This document shows positions 49,516 to 56,499 of a stretch of 64,000 nucleotides of DNA, in pieces. This DNA comes from Erwinia sp. 198 (GTDB lineage: Bacteria > Pseudomonadota > Gammaproteobacteria > Enterobacterales > Enterobacteriaceae), in the NCBI RefSeq assembly GCF_003937915.1, contig NZ_RHUM01000009.1:1-64000 (forward strand), written 5' to 3'. Below the pieces are notes generated by a model, which ran no database searches, had not been told where the DNA came from, and saw only the letters and a program-made list of their open reading frames with translations. Position numbers and translations under genes: made by a program. Each line of letters opens with the position of its first letter. The first letter of the stretch is position 1.

Positions 49516-49789
49516 TCCTATGGTGATTACCAATGTGATCACCTGCTCGGCAATTGCCCTGCGGCTAATGTTTTTCCGTAAGCCCGGCGCGCACCATGAA
49601 TGGTGGGCATCATGGCTGGCCTATCTGCTGGTGCTGGCCTATGGGTCGGTTCCGTTTCGTTATTTCTTCGATGATTACAATCACAGCAGCTGGGCCTCTC
49701 TCATCATCAATCTGGTGTTCTGCGCGGCGGTATTTCGCTCAAAAGGCAATGTAGCGGAGATCCTTGCCGTGCTGCGCCCCGGTAGATGA
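49502..49789 (+). CDS. Second phage holin-type membrane protein
   Basis: The 95-residue protein has three predicted membrane segments (about 8-24, 35-53, 64-82) and the pattern ALRLMFFRKPGAHHEWWASW, typical of small 3-TM phage holins. Together with the gene before it this is a two-gene lysis remnant. Start ATG at 49502 is within the preceding gene, with GGAGG upstream. Confidence 0.7.
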   Translation: MVTNDPMVITNVITCSAIALRLMFFRKPGAHHEWWASWLAYLLVLAYGSVPFRYFFDDYNHSSWASLIINLVFCAAVFRSKGNVAEILAVLRPGR

Positions 49790-50333
49790 AATCTTCGCCT
49801 GCCGGTCAGCTTGTCTTACTGGCAGGAGTTCTTTTTTTGAACGGCACTGTTAAGGTTATACGTGGTATTAATATATTATTCTTACCTAAGCTAAATTAGT
49901 GTAATAAATACATGTTTACTCTGCCGCTTATCTACAAATGTGTTGCACGTTCCTCTCAGACATAACTTGCTGTATTAAAAGGCCGACAATCCCCGACTTC
50001 GCTATTAATAAATCGTTTCCTTTTGCCATGGGAATAAAGCCAAATCCGCCAGAAATGTTCTGTTACGGGAAAGTTTCATTAATAATGGTAAAACCAGCGA
50101 TTTCCTTACATTATTTACCCGTGGTAGCTAATCTTCATTGGGTTTACAACTTTCTTCTGCCAGGATTAGTCTGTTTTTCCCTTTAATCCCCTGCAGATTT
50201 GCCGGATAAAGAAACATTTTCCGGTAAAAGAGGGGTAAAAATGGCAAAAAAGTTAAATCTGTTTAAATCAAGGGTTGAGATGCTAAGCCATTGCTCAGTA
50301 AAATAGGGCCAAAACTCAAATCAGGAGAATTTC
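49790..50333. other. Intergenic region after the holin pair
   Basis: It has one terminator (listed separately); a plus frame at 49938-50186 looks random. From 50220 there is an AT-rich stretch preceding the next small gene. Confidence 0.4.
49798..49838 (+). terminator. Intrinsic terminator after the holin genes
   Basis: CCTGCCGGT pairs with ACTGGCAGG across an 11-base loop and is followed by AGTTCTTTTTTT. Confidence 0.75.
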
Positions 50334-50543
50334 GTGTCAGAAGCTGCGTATGTCTATCATCCGGAACGGCTGGAAGAAGCGAAGAATATCGCTTTGGGGT
50401 GGCGAATTGTGGGCCAGATGGAGCCGCAAACGCTTGAGGATGCTATTCAAATGTTGCGAGACAGCTCGGCCTACGCTGCACAGGTTTACGATCTGCTTTA
50501 CGCCGAAATCGCTGAGCATCAAAAAGCGCAGGAAAACCGCTAA
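50334..50543 (+). CDS. Small conserved protein of unknown function
   Basis: The 69-residue acidic protein (start MSEAAYVYHPERLEEAK with GTG, AGGAG upstream) is helical and has no membrane segment. I do not recognise it. The next gene, on the opposite strand, has its stop directly abutting. Confidence 0.6.
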   Translation: MSEAAYVYHPERLEEAKNIALGWRIVGQMEPQTLEDAIQMLRDSSAYAAQVYDLLYAEIAEHQKAQENR

Positions 50544-50780
50544 TTACCTTCGGGCCAGCGAGCCGGCCCGATAGCGTTGCCAGGTTTCCCAGCATTTTTG
50601 CGGATCGACATTAGCGTATCCGCAAAAAGGATCCAGAGTGCGGGCTATATTATCCGGTACCTGAACCAGCGTGGTGATATCCCGAATCTTTTCCACTTCT
50701 TCTTCCGTTAACGGCGAGCCTTTACGCCATTCAGCCTTCGCCAGTAGCCCTCCCAGCGCAGGAACCGATATAACTGCCAT
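50544..50780 (-). CDS. Small protein of unknown function
   Basis: The 78-residue soluble protein (MAVISVPALGGLL, then SPLTEEEVEKIRDITT and DPFCGYANVDPQKCWETW) has an HTH-like helix pattern but no clear DNA-binding motif. Its upstream region contains a 20-bp palindrome and a G10 tract. Function unknown. Confidence 0.55.
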   Translation of the reverse strand: MAVISVPALGGLLAKAEWRKGSPLTEEEVEKIRDITTLVQVPDNIARTLDPFCGYANVDPQKCWETWQRYRAGSLARR

Positions 50781-51074
50781 AGTTGCGTCTCAATTAATTG
50801 CCTGCTCAGATCGTCGGCTCGCCCGGAGAAAACTTTAGGTTGTTACGAAATTTAAATTTATTTAAATAAATTTTAACAACTCATTAAAGTAATAAAAGAG
50901 GGGGGGGGGATATATCAGTGCGGTTTCAGTTTTCGGATAAAAAAATGCCCGCAAAGAGGATAATCACGGGCCAACACCAGGGAAACTTGATAGAAGAATA
51001 GTGGCATGAAGACGGTAAAACGCAACCGTCAAGGGGCAAAAATCGTTATAATAACGCCTGAAGTGCGAGGGTTA
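50781..51074. other. Intergenic region with a palindrome and a G10 tract
   Basis: AAATTTATTTAAATAAATTT at 50854-50873 is a perfect 20-bp palindrome. A run of ten G lies at 50900-50909, 27 bases beyond. No gene is supported. Confidence 0.6.
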
Positions 51075-51320
51075 TCAAAATTCTTCTGCAATCAGCCACT
51101 GGTCCGCTTCATCGAACATTTCTTCAATAATTCTCAACATTACCGATTTGTCGCTTTTGCTGGCGTCCGTTTTCACGCCGTTTGCCTGCATAGGTTTTAC
51201 TTTGACATCGGCATCGGGGAAAACTCGCTTAATGCGCTTTTCCAGTTCATCTAAAATCAGCTGCTGCGCGTTTGGTAAGCCCGCAACGTTGCGCTTATCG
51301 TAAATCAGTTCAACAAACAT
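51075..51320 (-). CDS. DinI-like SOS protein (MsgA type)
   Basis: The 81-residue protein has the DinI-family layout: beta-alpha core (FVELIYDKRNVAGLPNAQ), then FPDADVKVKPMQ and a C-terminal acidic helix EEMFDEADQWLI. E. coli DinI modulates RecA filament coprotease activity; Salmonella MsgA is the closest pattern (MFVELVYDKRNV). A LexA-type site precedes the gene, so SOS induction is likely. Confidence 0.88.
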   Translation of the reverse strand: MFVELIYDKRNVAGLPNAQQLILDELEKRIKRVFPDADVKVKPMQANGVKTDASKSDKSVMLRIIEEMFDEADQWLIAEEF

Positions 51321-51341
51321 GAGAGGGGTCCTGGTTATCAG

Positions 51342-51361
51342 TGCTGGATAAAAATACAGTT
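51342..51361 (-). promoter_or_regulatory. LexA (SOS) box for the DinI-like gene
   Basis: On the minus strand AACTGTATTTTTATCCAGCA contains CTGT-N8-CCAG, a one-base variant of the LexA consensus, 22 bases upstream of the ATG. Confidence 0.8.
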
Positions 51362-51513
51362 AAATCTGCCTGGCTTCAACCGAAATTTGTTGATGGCGGC
51401 GATAACTTTCCTTATCTGGTCGAGACTTGCGACCCCTCCCGCTGCGCAGCAATTATCAAAAATTGCTGTGCACATAGACTACACTTCCCTCGGTTAACTT
51501 AAGGAGAGAAAAG

Positions 51514-51729
51514 ATGAAAAAATTGTTACTTTTTCCACTGATTGCTGCCGCCACTTTGCTGAGCGGCTGTGCAAATGACCATATCATCCATATGCGCGAC
51601 GGCAGCACAAAGGTTGTTGAAGGAAAGCCGGAAATCGATAAGGCGACCGGTATGGTTATCTATACCGATGAATCCGGCAGGCAGCAGGCGGTAAACCAGG
51701 CGGATATTAAAGAGATGAGCAGCCTGTAG
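51514..51729 (+). CDS. YgdI/YgdR-family lipoprotein
   Basis: The 71-residue protein begins with a lipoprotein signal (MKKLLLFPLIAAATLLSGC, Cys19) and has a small SH3-like domain (HMRDGSTKVVEGKPEIDK, IYTDESGRQQAVNQ), diagnostic of the YgdI/YgdR family (DUF903). Asp at +2 position is absent (Ala), so outer-membrane sorting by Lol is expected. GGAGAG precedes the ATG. Confidence 0.92.
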   Translation: MKKLLLFPLIAAATLLSGCANDHIIHMRDGSTKVVEGKPEIDKATGMVIYTDESGRQQAVNQADIKEMSSL

Positions 51730-51813
51730 CGCAGACCAGGCCACTTCCGATTGCGGCCCAACCACGATGCGGGCAGGATACTGTGCCAGATCTGTCAGAC
51801 ACTTGCCCGGAGA

Positions 51814-52224
51814 ATGCTCATGCTTCGTTTACTTGCCCTCGGCGGCCTTTGCGCCTGTTCCTTTTTCGCTCAATCCTCTGAAGGCACGGCGCCGTTGCAA
51901 AACAGCGAATATCAGATCACCTGCCCTGGCAGGCCGACCATGACCGTCACCAACGCCCAGTATGGTCTGACCACGGTACTGTGGGCGGGTGATAATTTCC
52001 AGATTGCGTCGGGCAGCCAGCAGTCCCGCACCGATAACGGCGATAAAGTGGCTATCGTACTGTTTCGCAACGGTGACCAGATGGTGATGAACAAAAGCAC
52101 TAACGAGACTTTTTTCTCGTATGAGGGCAGGAAAACCCTGGTTTCCTGTAGCCGCACCGGCGAACGTGAAAACAGTACGGTAACGCTGCAACGTACCGAT
52201 GCGTCGGGAAAGGTCGAATCCTGA
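51814..52224 (+). CDS. Exported protein of unknown function
   Basis: The 136-residue protein has a signal peptide (MLMLRLLALGGLCACSFFA, cleavage near SSEG) and a small beta-rich domain with three Cys, two likely paired (ITCPGRPTM and LVSCSRT). The layout recalls lysozyme-inhibitor MliC-like domains but the signature SGxxY motif is not clear, so I leave it open. CGGAGA is upstream of the ATG at 51814. Confidence 0.6.
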   Translation: MLMLRLLALGGLCACSFFAQSSEGTAPLQNSEYQITCPGRPTMTVTNAQYGLTTVLWAGDNFQIASGSQQSRTDNGDKVAIVLFRNGDQMVMNKSTNETFFSYEGRKTLVSCSRTGERENSTVTLQRTDASGKVES

Positions 52225-52294
52225 GTAGTCAGCCGGGCAATCTTGCCGGAGGGCCTGAGCGAGCCGCAACCTTTTACGTATAAAAGAGGAGCCT

Positions 52295-52708
52295 GTGACT
52301 ATCAGAATAACGCACCAGCCTGGGGCGGACGAACTGGCGGAAATTGAAGCCGGCCTGCGGGCTTATAACTCGCAGTTTATGGCTATCGGCGAGTTAAAAA
52401 GCATTGGCGCATTTATTGAAGATGCCAGCGGCAAAAAACTGGCTGGCCTGACGGGTTCAACGGCGGGCAACTGGTTGCGCATCAATATGCTTTGGGTAAG
52501 CGAAGCATTGCGTGGGCAGGGGACAGGCACGGCGCTAATGCAGGCGGTGGAAGAAGAGGCGCGTCGACGCGGCTGCCTCTACGCTCAGGTCGATACCGCC
52601 AGCTTCCAGGCCCGGCCTTTCTATGAAAAACAGGGCTACGTCGTCCGGCTGGTGCTGGATAACTATCCGCGCGTGCACCAGCGGTTTTACCTGACGAAAA
52701 CGCTGTAG
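52295..52708 (+). CDS. GNAT-family N-acetyltransferase
   Basis: The 137-residue protein starts at a GTG with AAGAGGAG upstream. It has the acetyl-CoA motif LRGQGTGTALMQAVEEEA and the C-terminal ARPFYEKQGYVV element. Substrate unknown. It is convergent with the MBL-fold gene. Confidence 0.88.
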   Translation: MTIRITHQPGADELAEIEAGLRAYNSQFMAIGELKSIGAFIEDASGKKLAGLTGSTAGNWLRINMLWVSEALRGQGTGTALMQAVEEEARRRGCLYAQVDTASFQARPFYEKQGYVVRLVLDNYPRVHQRFYLTKTL

Positions 52709-52722
52709 CCAGCAAAAAGCGA

Positions 52723-53385
52723 TTAATCTCCGGGCCGCTGACGCAGATCCAGCGGCGAGTTCTCCGCCTCGTCCAGCAGCGCCAGCCAATCCCGCATCGT
52801 TACTTCCTGCCAGGACAGATGGCCTTTTGTGGTTCCCATCAGCACCACGTCCGGGCGCAGCGCCCGATAAAACTCCAGCGTTTTTTTCAGATCGGCCTCG
52901 TTGCTTTCCGGCACCAGCACGGTTACCCAGCGCTGGTGGCTAAGGCTAATGGTATCGCCGACAAACAGGTAGGTTTTGCCATAGGGTGAAGCATAAAGGT
53001 AGGTGGTGCTGCCCGGCGTGTGACCCGGCGTGGGCACCACGTGCAGGCTGCCGCAGTGTACTTCCGCCTGATTAAAGGTGTCGTCCGCTTCGGCGAACGA
53101 ACTGACGGGGCCGAGCGCGCGGTTATGGCAATAGAGCGCCGAATTAAAGCGCTGCTGCAGCAGTCGCGTGCCCGGGCCTGCCTCGTGCCAGTGGGTCAGA
53201 TAGTGGCGAAAAATCCCGCCGAGATCGCTGATAATATTATGGTCTTCATGATCCTCGACGCGTGAAATCAGCACGTTGCCACGTGAAAGCTTCAGCAGAA
53301 AACCGTGCATCATCACTTCCGGATCGCGTTCGCCCGGCGGAAACTCCGGCGTCGAGATCCACAGATCGTCATACAGCTGCTTCAT
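52723..53385 (-). CDS. MBL-fold metallo-hydrolase with a degenerate metal motif
   Basis: The 220-residue protein has the metallo-beta-lactamase fold pattern: VPTPGHTPGS, FVGDTI and a C-terminal GHLS. The usual HxHxDH is replaced by Thr-His-Trp-His-Glu-Ala, so the Asp and second His are missing. It may bind one metal or none. The ATG overlaps the ldcA stop by 4 bases, so it is co-translated with ldcA. An in-frame extension through ldcA is not real. Confidence 0.78.
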   Translation of the reverse strand: MKQLYDDLWISTPEFPPGERDPEVMMHGFLLKLSRGNVLISRVEDHEDHNIISDLGGIFRHYLTHWHEAGPGTRLLQQRFNSALYCHNRALGPVSSFAEADDTFNQAEVHCGSLHVVPTPGHTPGSTTYLYASPYGKTYLFVGDTISLSHQRWVTVLVPESNEADLKKTLEFYRALRPDVVLMGTTKGHLSWQEVTMRDWLALLDEAENSPLDLRQRPGD

Positions 53386-54302
53386 GGATGCTCCCGCAGT
53401 ACCGCATGCCCTGACAGAGTCAGCCTGCCGACATCGCCTGCGACCCGCAGCTGGCCATGCGCGCCAAGCGGCAGCGTGACGGTGTTCCAGTGATGGCCAA
53501 ATTCCAGCCCGGTCACTACCGGCAGGCCGGTCAGCTCGCGTATCAGCGTCCACACGCTGTCAAAGTCATAGCCGTTGTCGTACTCGCTGAGTTTTACGCC
53601 GGTAAAACTACCGGTGACAATGGCTTTCTGCCGTGCCAGCACGCCGTGCTGCGCCAGCTGCAGCAGCATTCTCTCCACGCGGAAAGGGTGCTCGTTAATA
53701 TCCTCAATCACCAGGATACCGCCGTCAATATCCGGCAGCCACGGCGTACCAATCAGCGAAGTCAGCATCGCCAGATTTCCGCCCCAAACCGTGCCCGAAA
53801 CCTTTACATCCTGTGGCGCAGTGGGCCATTCCAGCGTGAATTCAGGCGAGGTTAGCGCCCGCCAGAAATGATCGAGGGTGAAATCAGAAACGACCTCCGC
53901 GCCAAAATTGCCTGCCAGCATCGGGCCGCTGAAGGTTTGTCCGCCCGCCTTCAGCAGCGCCATCTGGATCACGGTAAAGTCGCTGTGGCCGCAAATTGCC
54001 AGCGGACGCTCGCGCAGACGCGCCGCCAGCGCGGCGGCATCGAAACCGGGAAGCAGCCGGGTCGCGCCGTAGCCGCCGCGCACCGCCAGCACAATATCCG
54101 CTTCGACCTGTCGTAAATCCAAATCCTGTAGCCGTTGCTCGTCGCTACCGGCAAAGCGTTGGCTGCGACGGGCGATCGTTTGCAGGTTATTCACCTGATG
54201 ACCCTGCTCCTGCAACCGCCGCACGGCAAGCTGCGCTGCCGCCTGATTCTGGCAATAGCCGGAAGGCGCGATCAAATGAAAAGTGCGTGGAGTAACGGAC
54301 AT
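53382..54302 (-). CDS. ldcA: Murein tetrapeptide L,D-carboxypeptidase LdcA
   Basis: The 306-residue S66 peptidase has the family motifs FHLIAPSGYC, VRGGYGATRLL, the catalytic Ser in CGHSDFT, NEHPFRVERMLLQL and the His in PLGAHG. It removes the terminal D-Ala from recycled murein tetrapeptides in the cytoplasm. The ATG at 54300-54302 matches the family start; a GTG three codons earlier is less likely. It is divergent from emtA, as in E. coli. Confidence 0.95.
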   Translation of the reverse strand: MSVTPRTFHLIAPSGYCQNQAAAQLAVRRLQEQGHQVNNLQTIARRSQRFAGSDEQRLQDLDLRQVEADIVLAVRGGYGATRLLPGFDAAALAARLRERPLAICGHSDFTVIQMALLKAGGQTFSGPMLAGNFGAEVVSDFTLDHFWRALTSPEFTLEWPTAPQDVKVSGTVWGGNLAMLTSLIGTPWLPDIDGGILVIEDINEHPFRVERMLLQLAQHGVLARQKAIVTGSFTGVKLSEYDNGYDFDSVWTLIRELTGLPVVTGLEFGHHWNTVTLPLGAHGQLRVAGDVGRLTLSGHAVLREHP

Positions 54303-54583
54303 AATCTTCACTTTTATCCTTAATTGGCTAAATTTTGGCCCTTATTCAACGGTTTTTCGTCGCGGTAAAGCTGTTAGCCTTGTACTTTCAGGCGGGACAT
54401 CTGTTTTTTGCGCAGGGTTAATGAATCATTTTACGCAATACAGGGTCCAATACGGCTGATAATGACGAAAAGCGCAGCTGAAGTCATCCACCGCTGCGCT
54501 AAATTAAGAGTTTCGGTAATATTATCCCGGCAAATCGCCGCTATGATAAAACGCGAAGCTAAAGCTGAGAGGAATAAAATAGC

Positions 54584-55216
54584 GTGAAGAGCATAAAAAC
54601 AGTGGCGATCGTGAGTATGCTCCTGCTGGCAGGGTGCGCGAGCCAGCCGCATAAACCGAATGAACATCAGCGGCAAACCCCGCTCACCAAGGCGCCGCCG
54701 GGGAAGGTCGCTCAGGCCTGGTCGCTGTTTACGGAAAACGCCGCGCATAACTATGGCGTCGATCAGAAGCTGGTTGAGGCGATCATTTCTGTGGAATCGG
54801 GCGGCAATCCAACGGTAGTCAGCAAGTCGAATGCCATTGGATTGATGCAGATAAAAGCCTCTACGGCGGGCCGGGAAGTCTATCGGGTACAGGGCCGTCG
54901 CGGGCAGCCAAGCACCTCGGAGCTGCGCGATCCGGTGAAAAATATCGATATCGGTACGGCTTATCTGAAAATTTTGCAGGATAGTTCGCTGTCGGGGATC
55001 CGCGATCCGAAAACGCTGCGCTACGCCACTATTGTTTCCTATGCCAATGGTGCAGGCGCGCTGCTGAGAACGTTCTCACGCGACAGGGATCGGGCTATCG
55101 CCATGATCAACGCCATGACGCCGGAAGAGTTTTATCAACACGTACAGAATAAGCATCCGGCAGCGCAGGCGCCGCGCTACTTGTGGAAGGTGACCACGGC
55201 CTACCGGACGATTTAG
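54584..55216 (+). CDS. emtA: Endo-type membrane-bound lytic murein transglycosylase EmtA (MltE)
   Basis: The 210-residue lipoprotein (GTG start, lipobox LLLAGC at Cys18) has the transglycosylase domain with catalytic Glu in IISVESGGNP, SKSNAIGLMQIK and SYANGAGALLRTF. It cleaves inside peptidoglycan glycan strands, releasing anhydro-muropeptides. Its N-terminus is slightly longer than in E. coli. The start has no strong upstream ribosome site (GAGGA at 12 bases). Confidence 0.93.
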   Translation: MKSIKTVAIVSMLLLAGCASQPHKPNEHQRQTPLTKAPPGKVAQAWSLFTENAAHNYGVDQKLVEAIISVESGGNPTVVSKSNAIGLMQIKASTAGREVYRVQGRRGQPSTSELRDPVKNIDIGTAYLKILQDSSLSGIRDPKTLRYATIVSYANGAGALLRTFSRDRDRAIAMINAMTPEEFYQHVQNKHPAAQAPRYLWKVTTAYRTI

Positions 55217-55265
55217 CGGACGCGCGGCCTGATAAAGTTCGCTGCGTTAGCGGGGTTGCTTACGG

Positions 55266-56033
55266 CTACTGAAAGCGGGTGGCTTTTTCGCGCGCCAGCC
55301 GTTCCAGCGAGAAAATCACGTTCTGTAACAGGCGCTCCTGGCTGAAATCCAGCGAGGCGAAGCGAAAGCTCAGGCGCGGCGTGACCACGGTTTCATTTTT
55401 ATTACCTACCACGCTGCGCTCGCCGACGTTAATCAGCGTGGCGTCCGCCTCAAGGCGACCATATTCGCCCAGTTCAATACACACTTTCTTAAAGATTTCG
55501 CCACCCTCAAGGCTTTCCGGAATGGGAGAATCGCTTAACACGCCGATACCGCCCAGCGAGAGATCCTGAACTCGCATCCGGCCCTGGCCGCTGCCGTCCG
55601 GCCATTTGACGTAGCAGTAAAAAATTGGGTCAAGCGGGACGGCTACGCGAAAGAACTCACGTCGTTGGATCATCAACAGCTCGTCGGGCAGCCCGGCGCC
55701 AAAGGCGGGCAGGCCTTCATGACTGTCGTTTTCAAGCGCGTTAAGCGTAAACTCGACTTTTGCGCCGTAGGTTTCTGCAGCCAGATGCAGTTCATCCATT
55801 TCCAGCGCCAGCTGGTTTTCATACTCATTGCTGCCATAGTCGACGATCAGGCGCTCTTTATCCACGTACAGCAGCCGCGTAATAAACTGGCCTCTTGCAT
55901 GAGAAACCAGAACAGGCGTCTGATTTTTCAACAAGTTTTTTAATACGGCAAGCACGGCGAGCGGGCCGCGCTTGAGATATTGTTCTTTTTCTTCTTCTTT
56001 CACGTCCTGCTCCGATTGGGTGTCAGAAAACAC
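55266..56033 (-). CDS. ycgR: Flagellar brake protein YcgR
   Basis: The 255-residue protein has an N-terminal YcgR domain and a C-terminal PilZ domain with the c-di-GMP signature RREFFR and DLSLGG. When bound to c-di-GMP it slows the flagellar motor. It is ten residues longer at the start (acidic MFSDTQSEQD) than E. coli YcgR. The neighbours emtA and ymgE match the E. coli order. Confidence 0.95.
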   Translation of the reverse strand: MFSDTQSEQDVKEEEKEQYLKRGPLAVLAVLKNLLKNQTPVLVSHARGQFITRLLYVDKERLIVDYGSNEYENQLALEMDELHLAAETYGAKVEFTLNALENDSHEGLPAFGAGLPDELLMIQRREFFRVAVPLDPIFYCYVKWPDGSGQGRMRVQDLSLGGIGVLSDSPIPESLEGGEIFKKVCIELGEYGRLEADATLINVGERSVVGNKNETVVTPRLSFRFASLDFSQERLLQNVIFSLERLAREKATRFQ

Positions 56034-56187
56034 GCACCTGGCGGTGTTACGTCAAATTATCGGCATCGGCGCGTGACGCTTTAGCCGGTCCGGAAAAAAA
56101 ATTGCAAAAAGTTTGGCTTTAAATCACAGAGTTAGAAATCTTGCCTATACTTATGCGGTCTAATCAGTACAAGCAAAGGAGCAGTAA

Positions 56188-56436
56188 ATGGGAATTTTGT
56201 CATGGATCATTTTCGGTCTGATTGCCGGTATCATCGCTAAGTGGGTTATGCCGGGTAAAGATGGCGGCGGTATTATTATCACCGTGATCCTGGGCATAGT
56301 CGGTGCCGTGGTCGGCGGTTGGATCAGTACGCTGTTCGGTTTCGGCAAGGTAGACGGCTTCAACTTCGGCAGCTTTATCGTGGCGGTCATTGGCGCCATC
56401 GTTGTGCTGTGGATCTACCGTAAAGTCAGAAGCTGA
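56188..56436 (+). CDS. ymgE: GlsB/YeaQ/YmgE-family membrane protein
   Basis: The 82-residue protein has three short membrane segments with the family motif IAKWVMPGKDGGG between the first two, and GFIVAVIGA at the end. These are transglycosylase-associated or stress membrane proteins of unknown mechanism. AAGGAG is 7 bases before the ATG. A strong terminator follows. Confidence 0.92.
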   Translation: MGILSWIIFGLIAGIIAKWVMPGKDGGGIIITVILGIVGAVVGGWISTLFGFGKVDGFNFGSFIVAVIGAIVVLWIYRKVRS

Positions 56437-56461
56437 TCGCGCAGCGGTAAAGCTTACTGAG

Positions 56462-56491
56462 AAACCCCACGCTTCGGCGTGGGGTTTTTCT
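56462..56491. terminator. Strong bidirectional terminator
   Basis: AAACCCCACGC and GCGTGGGGTTT form an 11-bp stem with a TTCG tetraloop, followed by TTCTT, between ymgE and the convergent receptor gene. Confidence 0.9.
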
Positions 56492-56499
56492 TATGTGCC

